Shown: positions 33,420 to 44,670 of the stretch, piece after piece | Layout: every line of letters begins with the position of its first letter | Numbering within the stretch: position 1 is the stretch's first letter | Assembly: GCA_025084515.1 (NCBI GenBank) | Contig: JAJAGP010001962.1 | Span: 81,083 to 145,082 of the forward strand | Length of the DNA: 64,000 bases | Source: Ancistrus triradiatus | Taxonomy: Eukaryota > Chordata > Actinopteri > Siluriformes > Loricariidae | Direction of reading: 5' to 3' | Translations under genes and position numbers: made by a program | The notes under the pieces: model-generated | What the model was told of the DNA's origin: nothing | The model's input: only the letters and a program-made list of their open reading frames with translations | Databases searched by the model: none

Positions 33420-33600
33420 TATGGCCAAAAGTTTGTGGACAGCCCTATTATTAGTGAGCTCTGCTATTTCAGATGAAATATTGACGAAACCTGTATATAC
33501 AACCCCCGATCATTCTTGATCATTATGCTGTTATATTAATAAGTAACTTCATGGCAAGAGAGAGCATTAAAAATGTTTTTTCTGCTCATATTTTGCATTT
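33420..33600. mobile_element. Tc1/mariner-like MITE end (ATGGCCAAAAGTTTGTGGACA)
   Basis: The start TATGGCCAAAAGTTTGTGGA is the usual end of a common fish MITE. Only this end is clear. It lies in the putative intron of the MGCSSSK gene, and its sequence is close to the unit of the minisatellite arrays at 35425 and 37285. Confidence 0.4.
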
Positions 33601-33604
33601 ACAG

Positions 33605-33735
33605 TGACGCCACAGGAGGGGAGGCCGATCAGTGTTGCAGTCGCCAGCAAATAGATCTGGAATCCACCTCGAGCTCCACCTGAACTGCATCTACTCCATC
33701 CATATCAATAAAACGAATTATGTTATATGAAAAAG
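33605..33735 (+). other. terminal exon of the MGCSSSK gene (3' UTR, or last 16 codons)
   Basis: A TTTGCATTTACAG acceptor precedes 33605, and AATAAA lies at 33707-33712. With the 33014 donor the joined frame adds VTPQEGRPISVAVASK and stops at TAG 33652-33654. With the 33060 donor this exon is untranslated. The acceptor plus nearby polyadenylation signal is the main support for a real transcript here. Confidence 0.42.
33707..33712 (+). terminator. polyadenylation signal of the MGCSSSK gene
   Basis: AATAAA about 100 bases after the terminal acceptor. Confidence 0.42.
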
Positions 33736-34049
33736 GTTCTGCAGTGTCAAAGCATCATATAAACAGACGTTGCATTAACTAATTATCCACGTTTCTTGTC
33801 AGCTTTATTATAAACAATAAAACGTTTTAAGTAAACTGGAGTGCGGGTGATTCGTGAAGATCGAGGCTGTCGTTGAATGGTTTCACCACTAGATGGTGCT
33901 GCAGTGCAGTTCTGTAAATCAATCATGGAATAACTGGGATATTTATGATAGAAATAATATTTCAGACGAAAAGAAGGGTGGAAGCGACTCAGCTGTTTTT
34001 GGGTAAAATATGTCATTTTCGAAACTACTACAATACATCAGGTCAAATC

Positions 34050-34280
34050 AAATAAACTATTTCTGTAGCGCTTTTGCAGCGGAGCATTGCCGGCTCAGTC
34101 CTAATTGAGCAAGACCGCGAACTCCCTAAACGTTATAATGAAGGAACCTAGGGAGGACCAAGACTCAAAAACGGACCCAAACCTCCTTAGGCAGCCTACT
34201 TGCATAAATATTTAGCCTATTAATGACTGAGTTAATAATGGATGGTAGTAAATAGTTCAAATAAACAGAAGCTAAACGTG
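34050..34280. repeat. dispersed repeat (CTATTTCTGTAGCGCTTTTG...ACTCCCTAAACG)
   Basis: Words shared with the chd9 intron copies: AACTCCCTAAACGTTATAAT, GACCAAGACTCAAAAACGGA, CCTCCTTAGG and AAATAAACAGAAGCTAAA. Confidence 0.6.
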
Positions 34281-34469
34281 AAAACTAAAAGAGAGAACGT
34301 ATTTAAAGGAAATCTAATGCATAGGCTAGAATATAAAATCTATAGACTGATGAATTAGACCACAAAGTTCGTTTCTGTAGCCTGCATTACCTTTCTGGTC
34401 CACCAGATGGCTCACACGTCCTGCTGTACTAGAAAACCACCAGCAGGGGGCACCCTTGGTCTGCCCCCG

Positions 34470-34970
34470 TGCCCTGTGGCTCAGCCTATTTTTTGAGAGC
34501 ACTAAATCTGGCAGAAATGCGCGGTTCTGGTTTATTAGCAGAGGCCGGATCGAGCCCGAGTGTGGGGCCACATTGTGCGCAGCCTTATCACAGACAGTCA
34601 TCACAGAGACGGGGGAAATTACAGGAAAGAGAAAGATCCATTACACAAATGGAAGCTGTGTTTGAGATAAACGCAAAGCACTTTGTCAGGCAAAAATGCA
34701 TAAATAGGTTCTTATTATGAGACGCGTAATGAGAGGACACACTTTTGGTTCGCCCATTGTTCGGGGCTCGCGCCACACACCTGCCCCCCGACGCAGGCGC
34801 TTTGTTATCTCATTATCGATTAATTAATATCCAGCCATAAAAGAGCCATTATCTCAGCGGCCGTTGTTTGGTTCGAATGAGACAGTGATGTGTTAATGGC
34901 TGAGGAGCAAACGGTTTCCGGTGGGACCGGATCTGAGCTCGGCTGCTGACTGACGTCTCCTTTACCAGCG
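34470..34970. promoter_or_regulatory. candidate conserved noncoding block
   Basis: About 500 bases without recognised repeats, with homeodomain-like words TCATTATCGATTAATTAATA and GCCATAAAAGAGCCATTATC. Its look resembles developmental enhancers in gene-poor regions. No direct evidence of function. Confidence 0.22.
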
Positions 34971-35424
34971 CTGAGTGACAGCGCCTTTAATAGATGTCCT
35001 AGAGGATGGGGTCTAGTGGCCTGATGTGACAGCACAGACTTGATGTGGAAGTGCTAGTCCGACTCGATGCCAGCCCCGAAAATCCAGTTTACTGCCGGTT
35101 AGATTTGCTTCACAGGGCAATAAGGAAGGATTTTAGGAAGAGTCAGAGATAGTCTGGAAACTATTAGAGCTGCTTTCTGCAGGAGATGAAGGTTTTCATC
35201 ATTTTGTTCCACTGGAGAAATTCCTCTGGCGTGTAAAGTCATGTTTAGCTAGATGTCTGAATGGAGGCTTATTTAGAGTATTTTTTAAAAATAATCCACG
35301 ATTCGTTTCACGTTTATCGATTTTACATTTGAAAACGATGCACATTTCCTTGCATACATTTAAATGCAATTAAAGAATTTTGATAAGTCACGTCAGATTT
35401 TTTCTATAGCTGTTTTTACGATGA

Positions 35425-36365
35425 GGCTAAAAGTATTGTAACACAAACTCACGTGGCCAAAAGTATTTGGGACACAAACCCAGACATGGCCAAAGGTATT
35501 GAGACACAATCTCACACGAATTCAAAAGTATTGGGACACAATGTATGTGGCCAAAAGTATTGAGACACAAATCCACAAGAGGTCAAAAGTATTGGGACAC
35601 AAATCTACATGTGGCCAAAAGCATTGAGACACAAACCCACATGATGCCAGAAGTATTGGGACACAACGCATGTGGCTAAAAGTATTGGGACACAAACCCA
35701 CATTTGGCCAAAAGTATTGGGACACAATTCACATCTGGCCAAAAGTATTGGGACACAAACCCATATGTGGCCAAAAGTATTGAGTCAGAAACCCAGATGT
35801 GGCCAAAAGTACTGGGACACAAACTTGCATGTGGCCAAAGGTATTTGGGATGCAATCCCAGACGTGGCAAAAAGTGTTGGGACACAAACCCACATGTGGC
35901 CAAAAGTATTGGGACACAAACCCATGTGTGGCCAAAAGTATTGAGACACAAACCCACGTAGTCAAAGTATTGGGACACAAACCTACATGTGGTCAAAGTA
36001 TTGAGACACAAACCAACATGTGGCCAAAAGTATTGGGACACAAACCCACGCGTGGCCAAAAGTATTGGGACACAATTCACATCTGGCCAAAAGTATTGAG
36101 AACACAAACCCAGACGTGGCCAAAAGTATTGAGACACAAACCCACGTAGGCAAAGTATTGAGACACAAACCAACATGTGGCCAAAAGTATTGGGACACAA
36201 ACCCATGCGTGGCCAAAAGTATTGGGACACAAACCCATGCGTGGCCAAAAGTATTGGGGCACAATTCACATCTGGCCAAAAGTATTGGGACACAAACCCA
36301 TGTGTGGCCAAAAATATTGAGACACAAACCAACATGTGGCCAAAAGTCTTGGGAAATAAACCCAC
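35425..36365. repeat. 32-bp minisatellite array 1 (about 30 units)
   Basis: About 30 tandem units of a 29-33 bp, mostly 32 bp, sequence around GTGGCCAAAAGTATTGGGAC plus ACAAACCCACAT. Variant units (ATTCACATCTGG, GTATGTGG, CACGTAG types) recur in order. The unit resembles the TIR of fish Tc1/mariner-type MITEs (compare 33420 and 61260). Because 32 is not a multiple of three and every frame is free of stops, long spurious open frames appear on both strands, including 229 codons on the minus strand. Confidence 0.95.
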
Positions 36366-36830
36366 GATGTATGTATATATAATTATATGGTTTATACTGT
36401 ATTACATCTGTATTATAATTATTAACTAAATTATTAGTAATATATAAACAGTACAATTATGTACAGCTCAGTGGTGTGTGAGGGTGTGTGAGTGAGTGCG
36501 TGATCTCTCTTTTCCTTTGTGTGTAAGTAAAGAAAAGTGTGTTCTGTGTTCTTTCCTTACATATCTGTACGTGTGACTGCATGTATCTGCTTCATGCATG
36601 ACATGGACTGCAGTAATCTCGTGTGTTGCAGGTTTATATATCATTGTGGGGACCAAGTGACAACACAAGGAGAGGCAGATCTGCACATTTCTTTTCAAGG
36701 CTAAAAGGCTAAAGATAAAGCCAAAAGATTTGCTTGACGATACTGAGGTTAGACTTAGGTGGAGTTCTGGGGTTAATAAGCTACGGTAATAGTAAGTCAG
36801 TGGATATTCTCACTTTGCTAGAAAGACAAA

Positions 36831-36877
<47 letters not shown>

Positions 36878-37284
36878 TTCAAGGTGAGTGTGAGTGAATG
36901 CGGTTTCTCTGGCAGCTGCTGTGTAATCATGTGAAAGCTGGTAGAGCAAAAGAGAGCAGGTGCAGCTATTCATCTCGCAGATTTGTTTTGCCCGAGAGCA
37001 GCCTGGCAGAAGTCTTTTCAGAGCAAATGGAGAAAAATGGCGAAACATATTCTAAATGTCATTCATTCAGCCGCCGTGTCACTCTGACCTTTATAAAAAT
37101 CATCTCTGCCTTTTGTAAGTGTGGATTGTGCAAAAAAACACCACATTTTTGATAACAGGGAGAGACTGCATGAAAAGACTGTTGTGTTTACGCGTCGTAC
37201 ACATGACACGTTGAAGCGCATCTGTATCGGCTCAGCGCCGGCGTGTTTGTTTTACAAATCTGTGCTCGTGTTTCACAGTCCCTG
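36366..37284. other. spacer between the two minisatellite arrays
   Basis: 919 bases. It holds an A/T-rich start, a (GT)n at about 36833-36874 and a low-repeat block at 36890-37130 with TTCATTCAGCCGCC and CTTTATAAAAATCATCTCTG that might be conserved noncoding DNA. No gene. Confidence 0.5.
36833..36874. repeat. (GT)n microsatellite
   Basis: About 20 TG units. Confidence 0.95.
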
Positions 37285-38022
37285 CTCTTTAAGTCACAAA
37301 AGTATTGGGACACAAGCCTACATGTGGCCAAACGTATTGGGACACAAACTCACATGTGGCCAAAAGTAATGAGACACCAACCTACATTAATTCAAAAGTA
37401 TTGGGACACAACGTCTGTGGCCAAAAGTATTTGGGACACAAACCAAAACGTGGCCAAACGTATTGAGACACAAACCCACGTAGCCACAAGTATTGGGACA
37501 CAAACCTACATGAGGTCAAAAGTATTGAGACACAAACCCATGTGGCCAAAGGTATTGAGACACAAACCCATGTAGCCACAAGTATTGGGACACAAACCTA
37601 CATGAGGTCAAAAGTATTGGGACACAAACCCATGTGGCCAAAAGTATTGAGACACAAACCCACATGAGGTAAAAAGTATTGAGACACAAGCTCTTGTAGC
37701 CAAAAGTATTGGGACTCAAGCCCACAAACCTACATGTGGCCAAAATTATTGAGACGCAAACCCACATGAAGTCAAAAGTTTTGGGACACAATGTATGTGG
37801 CCAAAAGTATTGAGACACAACCCACAAGAGGTCAAAAGTATTGAGACATAAGCCTACATGTGGCCAAAAGTATTGAGACACAAACCCACATAAGGTCAAA
37901 ATTATTGGGAACACAAATCCACATAGCCAAAAGTATTGGGACACAAACCCACATGTGGCCAAAAGTATTGGGACACAAACTCACATGAGGCCAAAAGTAT
38001 TGGGACACAAACCCACATGTAA
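37285..38022. repeat. 32-bp minisatellite array 2 (about 23 units)
   Basis: Same unit and orientation as array 1. A three-unit higher-order repeat of about 92 bases is visible: units ending CATGTAG, CATGAGGT and CATGTGG recur in that order at about 37480-37660. Units AATTCAAAAGTATTGGGACA and GTATGTGG/CAAGAGGT combinations are shared with array 1. Confidence 0.95.
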
Positions 38023-38639
38023 CACCACTGTCCATATCATAGCGTAGCGTTCCTTAATGCTGTACGCGACCGCGACCACGGCTTTTCCTCACTACATTTC
38101 CCAGCGCTCATCACTCCCGCCATGTGACGTAGGGAGTCCAAATCGTATCTTAAACATGCATAAAACACTTACACTACATACCCGAGTACAGTTGGGCAAA
38201 ATCATTGGGCACTTTTATAATCAAATGTCGAGTATCTGAGGTCATTTATTGCATAATGTACTGAAAGCGGAATAACAAAATGATGATTGTGCACCCATGG
38301 CTCTTCCTCACTACATTACCCAGCGGTCATCACTCCTGCCACATGACCCCCTACTGGTAGTGAACAGTAACAGAGTAATGTAATTTCTTACTATACTTCA
38401 GTAGTTTTTTCTTGTGTCTTTACTGATGTATTTCCATTTTGGGTGATTTTTTACTTTAGTCTTATTCTAAATCTTTTACTAAATATCTGACTTTTTACTC
38501 CATGCGAAATCTGTCGATCCTTTTGGCTTATGTGCGCATAAAAACATAATAGATAAAAAGTGAAAGAAGCAAGAAGCAAGCACCAATCAAGGCTTGGGGT
38601 ACTTTTGGTTTTAAACTTGTTTCGACCCGTCGGACTTAT

Positions 38640-38774
38640 TAATGACATTCTGTTAAAAGATTGGCATGAGTCATTTCGCCTAAAGTCATTTTCTTAAGAA
38701 AGGGTCTGTGGTCATTATAGCATTGCTAAACCAACAAATCTAATGGTGGCCTCAGACTTTTGCACAGTCCTGTG
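38640..38774. mobile_element. solo right end of the CTGTGCAAAAGTC MITE
   Basis: Ends AATGGTGGCCTCAGACTTTT then GCACAG, as in the right end of 40160-40532. The left half is missing. Confidence 0.5.
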
Positions 38775-38789
38775 CATACTTAATTCTCT

Positions 38790-39420
38790 CGTTTGCCCAA
38801 GCCTGGCTTATTCCAGATGAATTTTTGTCTGAGGACGTCTGATATATGACCGGAGAGATAAAGGAAGAACACTTTGTACAGTCATTAGAGCTTTTTTTCC
38901 TTCTCCTCTCGTATTTACTCTTGTGATGAAGAGGAACAACATTAATGGTCTCGTCTAAAAGGAATCAAGTACTTGGGCAGTACATTAGGCGCAATTATGC
39001 TGACATATCTCCAGGGTCAGAGATTGCCGCTCTGTGAAGAGCCTGTTTGACATGCAGCGGCGACGCTGACATAAGAGCACGGGCAACGAGGGCGTATCCT
39101 ATAAAGGACGAGAGGGGAAAATCCATTAGAGGCTAATCATAAATATGGCTGCTGCGACTGCGCAGACTGCAATCAGATTAGAATGGTTTGAAACTCAGGA
39201 CGCTTTTTGTCTCTCCAGTAATTGTGGCCTGTTGTAAAACATCACGTCAATGATGGAAGAATGCATTTCAATAACAGCGGGTATAAATAAGGAGGGCTTC
39301 GTTCTCCCTGCAGCAAACCAAACCTGACTCATTATGACGGCATTAAGCTCATAGTGCACGCCTACCCGGGTCATAATGTGGAGCGCGGGGCTTGGTGGGA
39401 AACGATGCTAGCGTAGCATG
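38790..39420. promoter_or_regulatory. candidate conserved noncoding block
   Basis: Low-repeat, mixed composition, with TAGAGGCTAATCATAAATAT and AATCAGATTAGAATGG words. It resembles a conserved enhancer-type block by texture only. Confidence 0.2.
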
Positions 39421-40159
39421 ACAGCTCGCTACCAGCGGCAGGCTCTGAAAATGAAAATAAGGCCATCACTGGCTTCCCGGTGGAACATCTCATCTCTTAC
39501 AGCTCTCCGGTACAGTCGGGACACTCTACAGATTACTGTATCAGAAACCACCGTGCTCAACACACTTAGCTTCTCCAATGACTCGCGTTTATATTTCCCC
39601 CCTTTTTCCGAAAACCTCACGAGGATCCCGTTTCGTACAAACCGTGGGGAAACAGTGCCGGTGCCGGCTGACCTTGATTTGTGTCAATATTATTACATTC
39701 TCTCACTCGGTTCGGTTTCTGTGGAAAACACTTCACCGAAGCCCTGAAGGGTGAGGAAATTCTGAAAGTGTGCTCCTGAGGGATTAGAAGTCCTCCTAAA
39801 AGTAAAATACTCTCTACGGTTCTACGAGTCCTTCAAATCACAGCCCTTTGCGGTTTGCTGTCGTCCAGGCGACAGCGTGGCTTTTCCGTCCATGTTCCAA
39901 CGACATGCCATCAGTCAACTGATGTCTCTAAAGTGTGACTGTCTGCATGTGCTCTGCGATCAAAAATTCCAGCTCCATATACGCACTATACCTCAAGAAA
40001 GCGATCGTTTTAAATCGTTCTGCTTAATTATTGAACGATAATATTGGCTCATTAATTATAGTCTAGACAGTTCAGAATACCACGGCTGTTTGAGGCGACA
40101 CCTACACTTTGCCTAAATTGGCCTGTCCTTCCAAACTGGATGTTTATCAATCCAGGGTA

Positions 40160-40532
40160 CTGTGCAAAAGTCTTAGGCCGCCATGATATTTGTTGTTTCA
40201 GCAATGCTATAATGACCATACATAACTTATTGTTGGCAATTGTTGATCCAAAAACTCTCTGTAATCGTTCCAGTCTTTGTTTTTTAAGCAGATCTTAGAC
40301 TTTTCACCCTTTTCCCTTATCTGAAAAGTGGTTTCTTGGCTGCTAGCCTTCTAAAAACCATTCCTGATCAATGCCAGTGTCGAAGGGTCAACTTAAAGCC
40401 TGTAAGGGGAGGTCACACTAAATACTGGTTGTATTCTAAACAAGAGACTGCGAAATAATTGCACGTGGTCTGTATGCCATTGCTAAAATAATGGAATATC
40501 TGATCTAATGGTGGCCTAAGACTTTTGCACAG
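40160..40532. mobile_element. Tc1/mariner-type MITE with TIRs and TA duplication
   Basis: TA (40158-40159) flanks CTGTGCAAAAGTCTTAGGCC on the left; GGCCTAAGACTTTTGCACAG followed by TA (40533-40534) closes the right. TIRs are near-perfect over about 20 bases. The 373 bp has no transposase frame. Confidence 0.8.
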
Positions 40533-42119
40533 TATTGAAGATCTTTATGGTCTTTATGGCTGAGACTCGGCCTGTACGCGTGGCAACCATCTCACAAAGC
40601 AGGTGTTGTACGTCAGGAAAAAGAAAGTCTTGGTTCCGCTTGAGATGCCAGTGGACTGAAATCTAAGCACTGTGATTGGAAGAGACGTTGCTGTCAATTG
40701 AGGTTCAGAAGCTTCAGTGTTTCTGTCTGTGCATTATTAGTACGTCTAGCATTTCGTGCAGATCATTCCTTAGTGTCCTTAAACGTTTCCTGTAACAGTA
40801 CCACAACAATTCCTGCGACGGAGCATCCTCTAATATGAATGCAGCCGGCACTGTAGGTTTTATTAGCAGACGGTAATCAGCAACGTCATTTATTCATGTC
40901 TTTACGAAGAACAAAACCTAAGAGAGGCGAAGCTTTGTGCTCACTTCACATATAATTACGCTCCTATCAGCGTTATGCTAATACACAGGGATAAAAGGCC
41001 AATTAGAGTCCTAAAGAGGCTTCGGGTTTCTGCTTTTGACCGATTTTTATCACAGCATTCTTGTGTAGACTTTAGTGCATCGTCACAGGGACCGAATCTG
41101 ATATCGTATCCAAAGCCACTACGTCAACGTGGACTTGGTTCAGTTTGCTACTTCTACAGCCGCTGGGCTTCAGTTTAATTTAATTTAGCCACGGGATCAC
41201 TACTGACGTTAGGAGATAAGGTCTGGCCTGGTTTTGGCGCTGGTGGATGGAGTCGAGGTTCAGGTCAGGAAAGCTTCTGCTTGTGTCGGAATTTGTTGGC
41301 ACAGATTTTGATCACACTGTACTGTAGTCTGCGTGTAATAAGGATGCATACATGAAGTATTTTTGTCTAGTATTAGATAACGCCTGGCTTTATTCATGTT
41401 AATTAACAAGGTTTTGCGCCTCGTGTCTTGAACCGATGCAAATGACTGCGTCTGCATGTTTCACTTCATGCCGCCCTACCACGTCGCGCCCAACAATGTC
41501 GATCAGACGTAATGTAAACGGAAAACAAAAAAGAGCACGTCTCTCAAGCTCCGACTCTGTCTGAAAAAAGCGCTGCTCTAATTTTATAGCGTGTCGTTTC
41601 TCTGATTTCCCTGCAGGGCCGATATCTTTTTGAGAAATGCACAACATCTGCCACCTCTTTGCAGACACATTCACACCGAAACCATTATTTCTGTCTCACA
41701 CTACATCAAAGAGGGCCAGGAGAATAAAGAGTGAAAGAGAGTGTGTGTGTGTGTGGGAAAGAGAGATACTAGCACTATATTTAAATAGCTGCTAGAAGAG
41801 TGTTGACCCCTGCGGATTGACAGCTCAAAAACCCATTAAATCGTTCGCTGTCGCGAAGCTCAAGTGAAGCACCGCAGGCCGTTCTGGATAAGATGCACTT
41901 TGAGAAAACAGTGTCATATCTGACAAATAATGTGATAATATACTGCTCCGAGTGATGGAGGTAGTATTGGTGTGCACGCATCGTACGGAAAATGAAACGG
42001 CCAAAAGTATGCAGGCATCACAGCCGACTGCATGAAGCCGATTGATTAAATGTGGCAGTGAAATGCTTGTAGATATTATTTACTCATCTGGAGTGAAACT
42101 GTAACATAGCTCCGTTCAT

Positions 42120-42310
42120 GCAGCCCGTGTCTAAAATCTACTTCGACTCCCCAACCCAGAGCTAACGGACGCTCACTGGAGCCCCCGTCTCTGAGTGTCT
42201 GCTGTCCAGTCGTCAGACTCTCATTGGACTTCCATCTCATCTGCTTTTACAGCTAACAGACGCTCACTGAAGTATGTGTGCCTCTGGGTGTCTGCTGCAC
42301 GACAAGCTAC
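42120..42310. repeat. imperfect direct duplication
   Basis: AGCTAACGGACGCTCACTGG...GAGTGTCTGCTG at about 42160 and AGCTAACAGACGCTCACTGA...GGGTGTCTGCTG at about 42252 form a diverged duplication, about 90 bases apart. No family recognised. Confidence 0.5.
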
Positions 42311-42756
42311 TCCGTCTTCACTGGCAGTCCAACACATGTTTTGTTCCGAGTCCCAAACTGTGCCTGCAAAGAATATAAGAACTGTTAATCCAGGACCTCG
42401 AGGGTTGGGTTTTCATGAATGAACGGCCACAGACGAGCCTAACTTTACCAAGCGTTGGCCTGAGTGGTATAAAGCACACCACGTTTGGACTTAAAAGTGC
42501 GTCCTCGAGGATTAACCTGGGGTTGGCCAGATAACAGAAGAGCTTGCGAGAGAAAACAACAAACAAACAAAACACCTATACAATTTAATGTTATTTTTGG
42601 ACCATCATTCCCATGCTTGTGAAGGAAGAACATCAGAGTTTTTGCGTAGGGGATACACTGTGGAGAAACCGTCCTTAAATGCAGAGTCATCACTTGGATC
42701 GTACCATTTGCGAGGAAAGGGGGGGCGCTGTATTTCGATGCTATTTAAATTTACAT

Positions 42757-42943
42757 TTACAGCATTTAGCAGACGCCCTTATCCAGAGCGACTTACAATT
42801 GGTACAGTCTTACAATCCAAGCAATTGTGGGTTAAGGGTCTTGCTCAAGGACCCAACAGTGGCAGCTTGGCAGAGGTGGGATTTGAACCCTGGACCTTCT
42901 GGTCCATAGTCCAGTACCTTACTCACTAGGTTACCACAGTCCC
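42757..42943 (-). mobile_element. tRNA-derived SINE, copy 4
   Basis: Full minus-strand copy, very similar to copy 1 at 8857-9037, including CAGCATTTAGCAGACGCCCT and GGACCTTCTGGTCCATAGTC. The closeness suggests recent activity. Confidence 0.8.
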
Positions 42944-42971
42944 CTATCAGAGACAAACTTGCGACAACTCA

Positions 42972-43042
42972 ACTTTTTTGCTATTTTTAGGGGCGCTCGG
43001 ACTAGCTTGAACACCCCTCAAAAGGGGCTAGACATGCCTATG
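42972..43042 (+). repeat. repeat pair member (GGGGCTAGACATGCCTATG)
   Basis: Partner of 33130-33190. Confidence 0.45.
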
Positions 43043-44670
43043 GCTTATTTTAAAGGTCGGTAGAGAGGAATAATGATCTGGGACTGTGTTGTTTAGACTA
43101 AAGTTCCAGGGAACAAAGCCCTACTCCCACTGTTACATCCCTGAGTGTGTGGATTGTAAAACTGCATCGGTTGTTGGGGGATCAAAACGCATTCCACAAT
43201 GTAAAGTAGGTCATAAGTTATCGCAGAATATACACAAACTATTCACGAGAAACAGGATTAGTGTTTATTATGCCTTCTGCATTCCATAGGATGAACAAAA
43301 GGAGCTTTGTTTTGATAGAAAGCAATTTAAATAGAAAAAGTCAATCTATTCACAGCAACGCATCTGCAGCTGCACGCCAAAACATCCGTCGCTTTTTAGA
43401 AACCGGCACGAAGATTTTGAGCTTGGGTAATGTGCGCATCACAGCCGAGGCAGTTCTGACCAAACTTGTCAGCTCTGGTCTCGTCGAAGTGCGACGGAAA
43501 AGTCGTGAGTCATACCAAAGGAGCCAGGCATCAGAGAGTGAAATATAGACTAATGCAGGCTTAAGACTGAGCACGAGGGGCTTCGGTCGGGCAAAAGAAC
43601 AGGAAAGGAATCCTCTGACTCACTGCAGCCTGCTTCTATAACCTCTAAAAGACAAGGCACGGTGGATATAACGTGGACTCTCCTAAATAATGACCGCTAC
43701 ATCTGGTACATCTGTTTTCTATAAGGTGCAGCTTCATTTTCCCCGTCCTTATAAGTCCACGCCGGTGCGAAACGTGTCTTTTATTCGCTCCCATGCTGCA
43801 AATATTACTCGAAGGTCTCGGCTCTCTATTTGTCATTGTCTGGTCCGTTTGCCGATCTGTTTTCTTAGCTGGCTGTCTTTCCTCGTCGTACCATCTCTGC
43901 CAATCAATCAGTCATCTGTCCTGCGCTACAGTAGCCTGCCGCTCACACCGCGGAGAGAGGAAAAGGCGAGAGTGCCCAGCAGCTGTTCCTAATCAAGCTT
44001 TTACTGAGCTCTGATGGCACAGTAATTAAGGAATTAGTGATGTTTGGTTATACTTGCTGATCTGGGCTCGCCTCTTGGAGGGCCTGTTCAAGGGGAAAAT
44101 ACAGTTGAGCCTAGCCAAGGCTCTTAAACAACAGTGTTTGCACATTATTATCGTGTGTCTCCTCTAATTTCTTGGCGGAACTGCTGCCAGTGCTGATGCC
44201 GAACAGACCTGTATGGTTCTAGGGCTGTAAGAAGTGGGCTATTGTTATTTGAAAGAGGCAACATGGAAGTAGTAGTGTAGGCATTCTGTTTAGTATGCTA
44301 GTATGAGTAGTATATAGGATAGTATATAGATTTTTATACAGTTTTGTAGTGTCGTAGTCAAGACCACGTCAAGGAGTGGCTGAGACCAAGACAAGACCGA
44401 GACCAGATTATGATTTTATTCATCATACAAGAGTAAATAGAGGAAAATGGAAAAACTTAGTTAGTTTGTAATTCACTTCACATTCATTACACATATTCAT
44501 GTATAATATGTTGTAAATTATAACATATGTTTTAATAATAATGAATAATAATTAATTATTATTAATTATTCAAACTAAGGCAAGACTAAGGCAGTGTAAC
44601 TTTTGCAAGTAAATGATGGTGATGATTCTGTTTCCCTTCTTCTCTCAAACTTAATCAGAATCACAACATA

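Noticed and set aside
35676..36365. 229-codon minus-strand open frame and its many overlapping partners
   Set aside because: Arises from the 32-bp minisatellite, open in all frames; no domain, no splice or start context.
35425..38022. CRISPR-like regular repeats
   Set aside because: Units are directly adjacent with no unique spacers, and the DNA is vertebrate.
43261..43548. 95-codon plus-strand frame
   Set aside because: No domain, no promoter or polyadenylation context, composition like random DNA.
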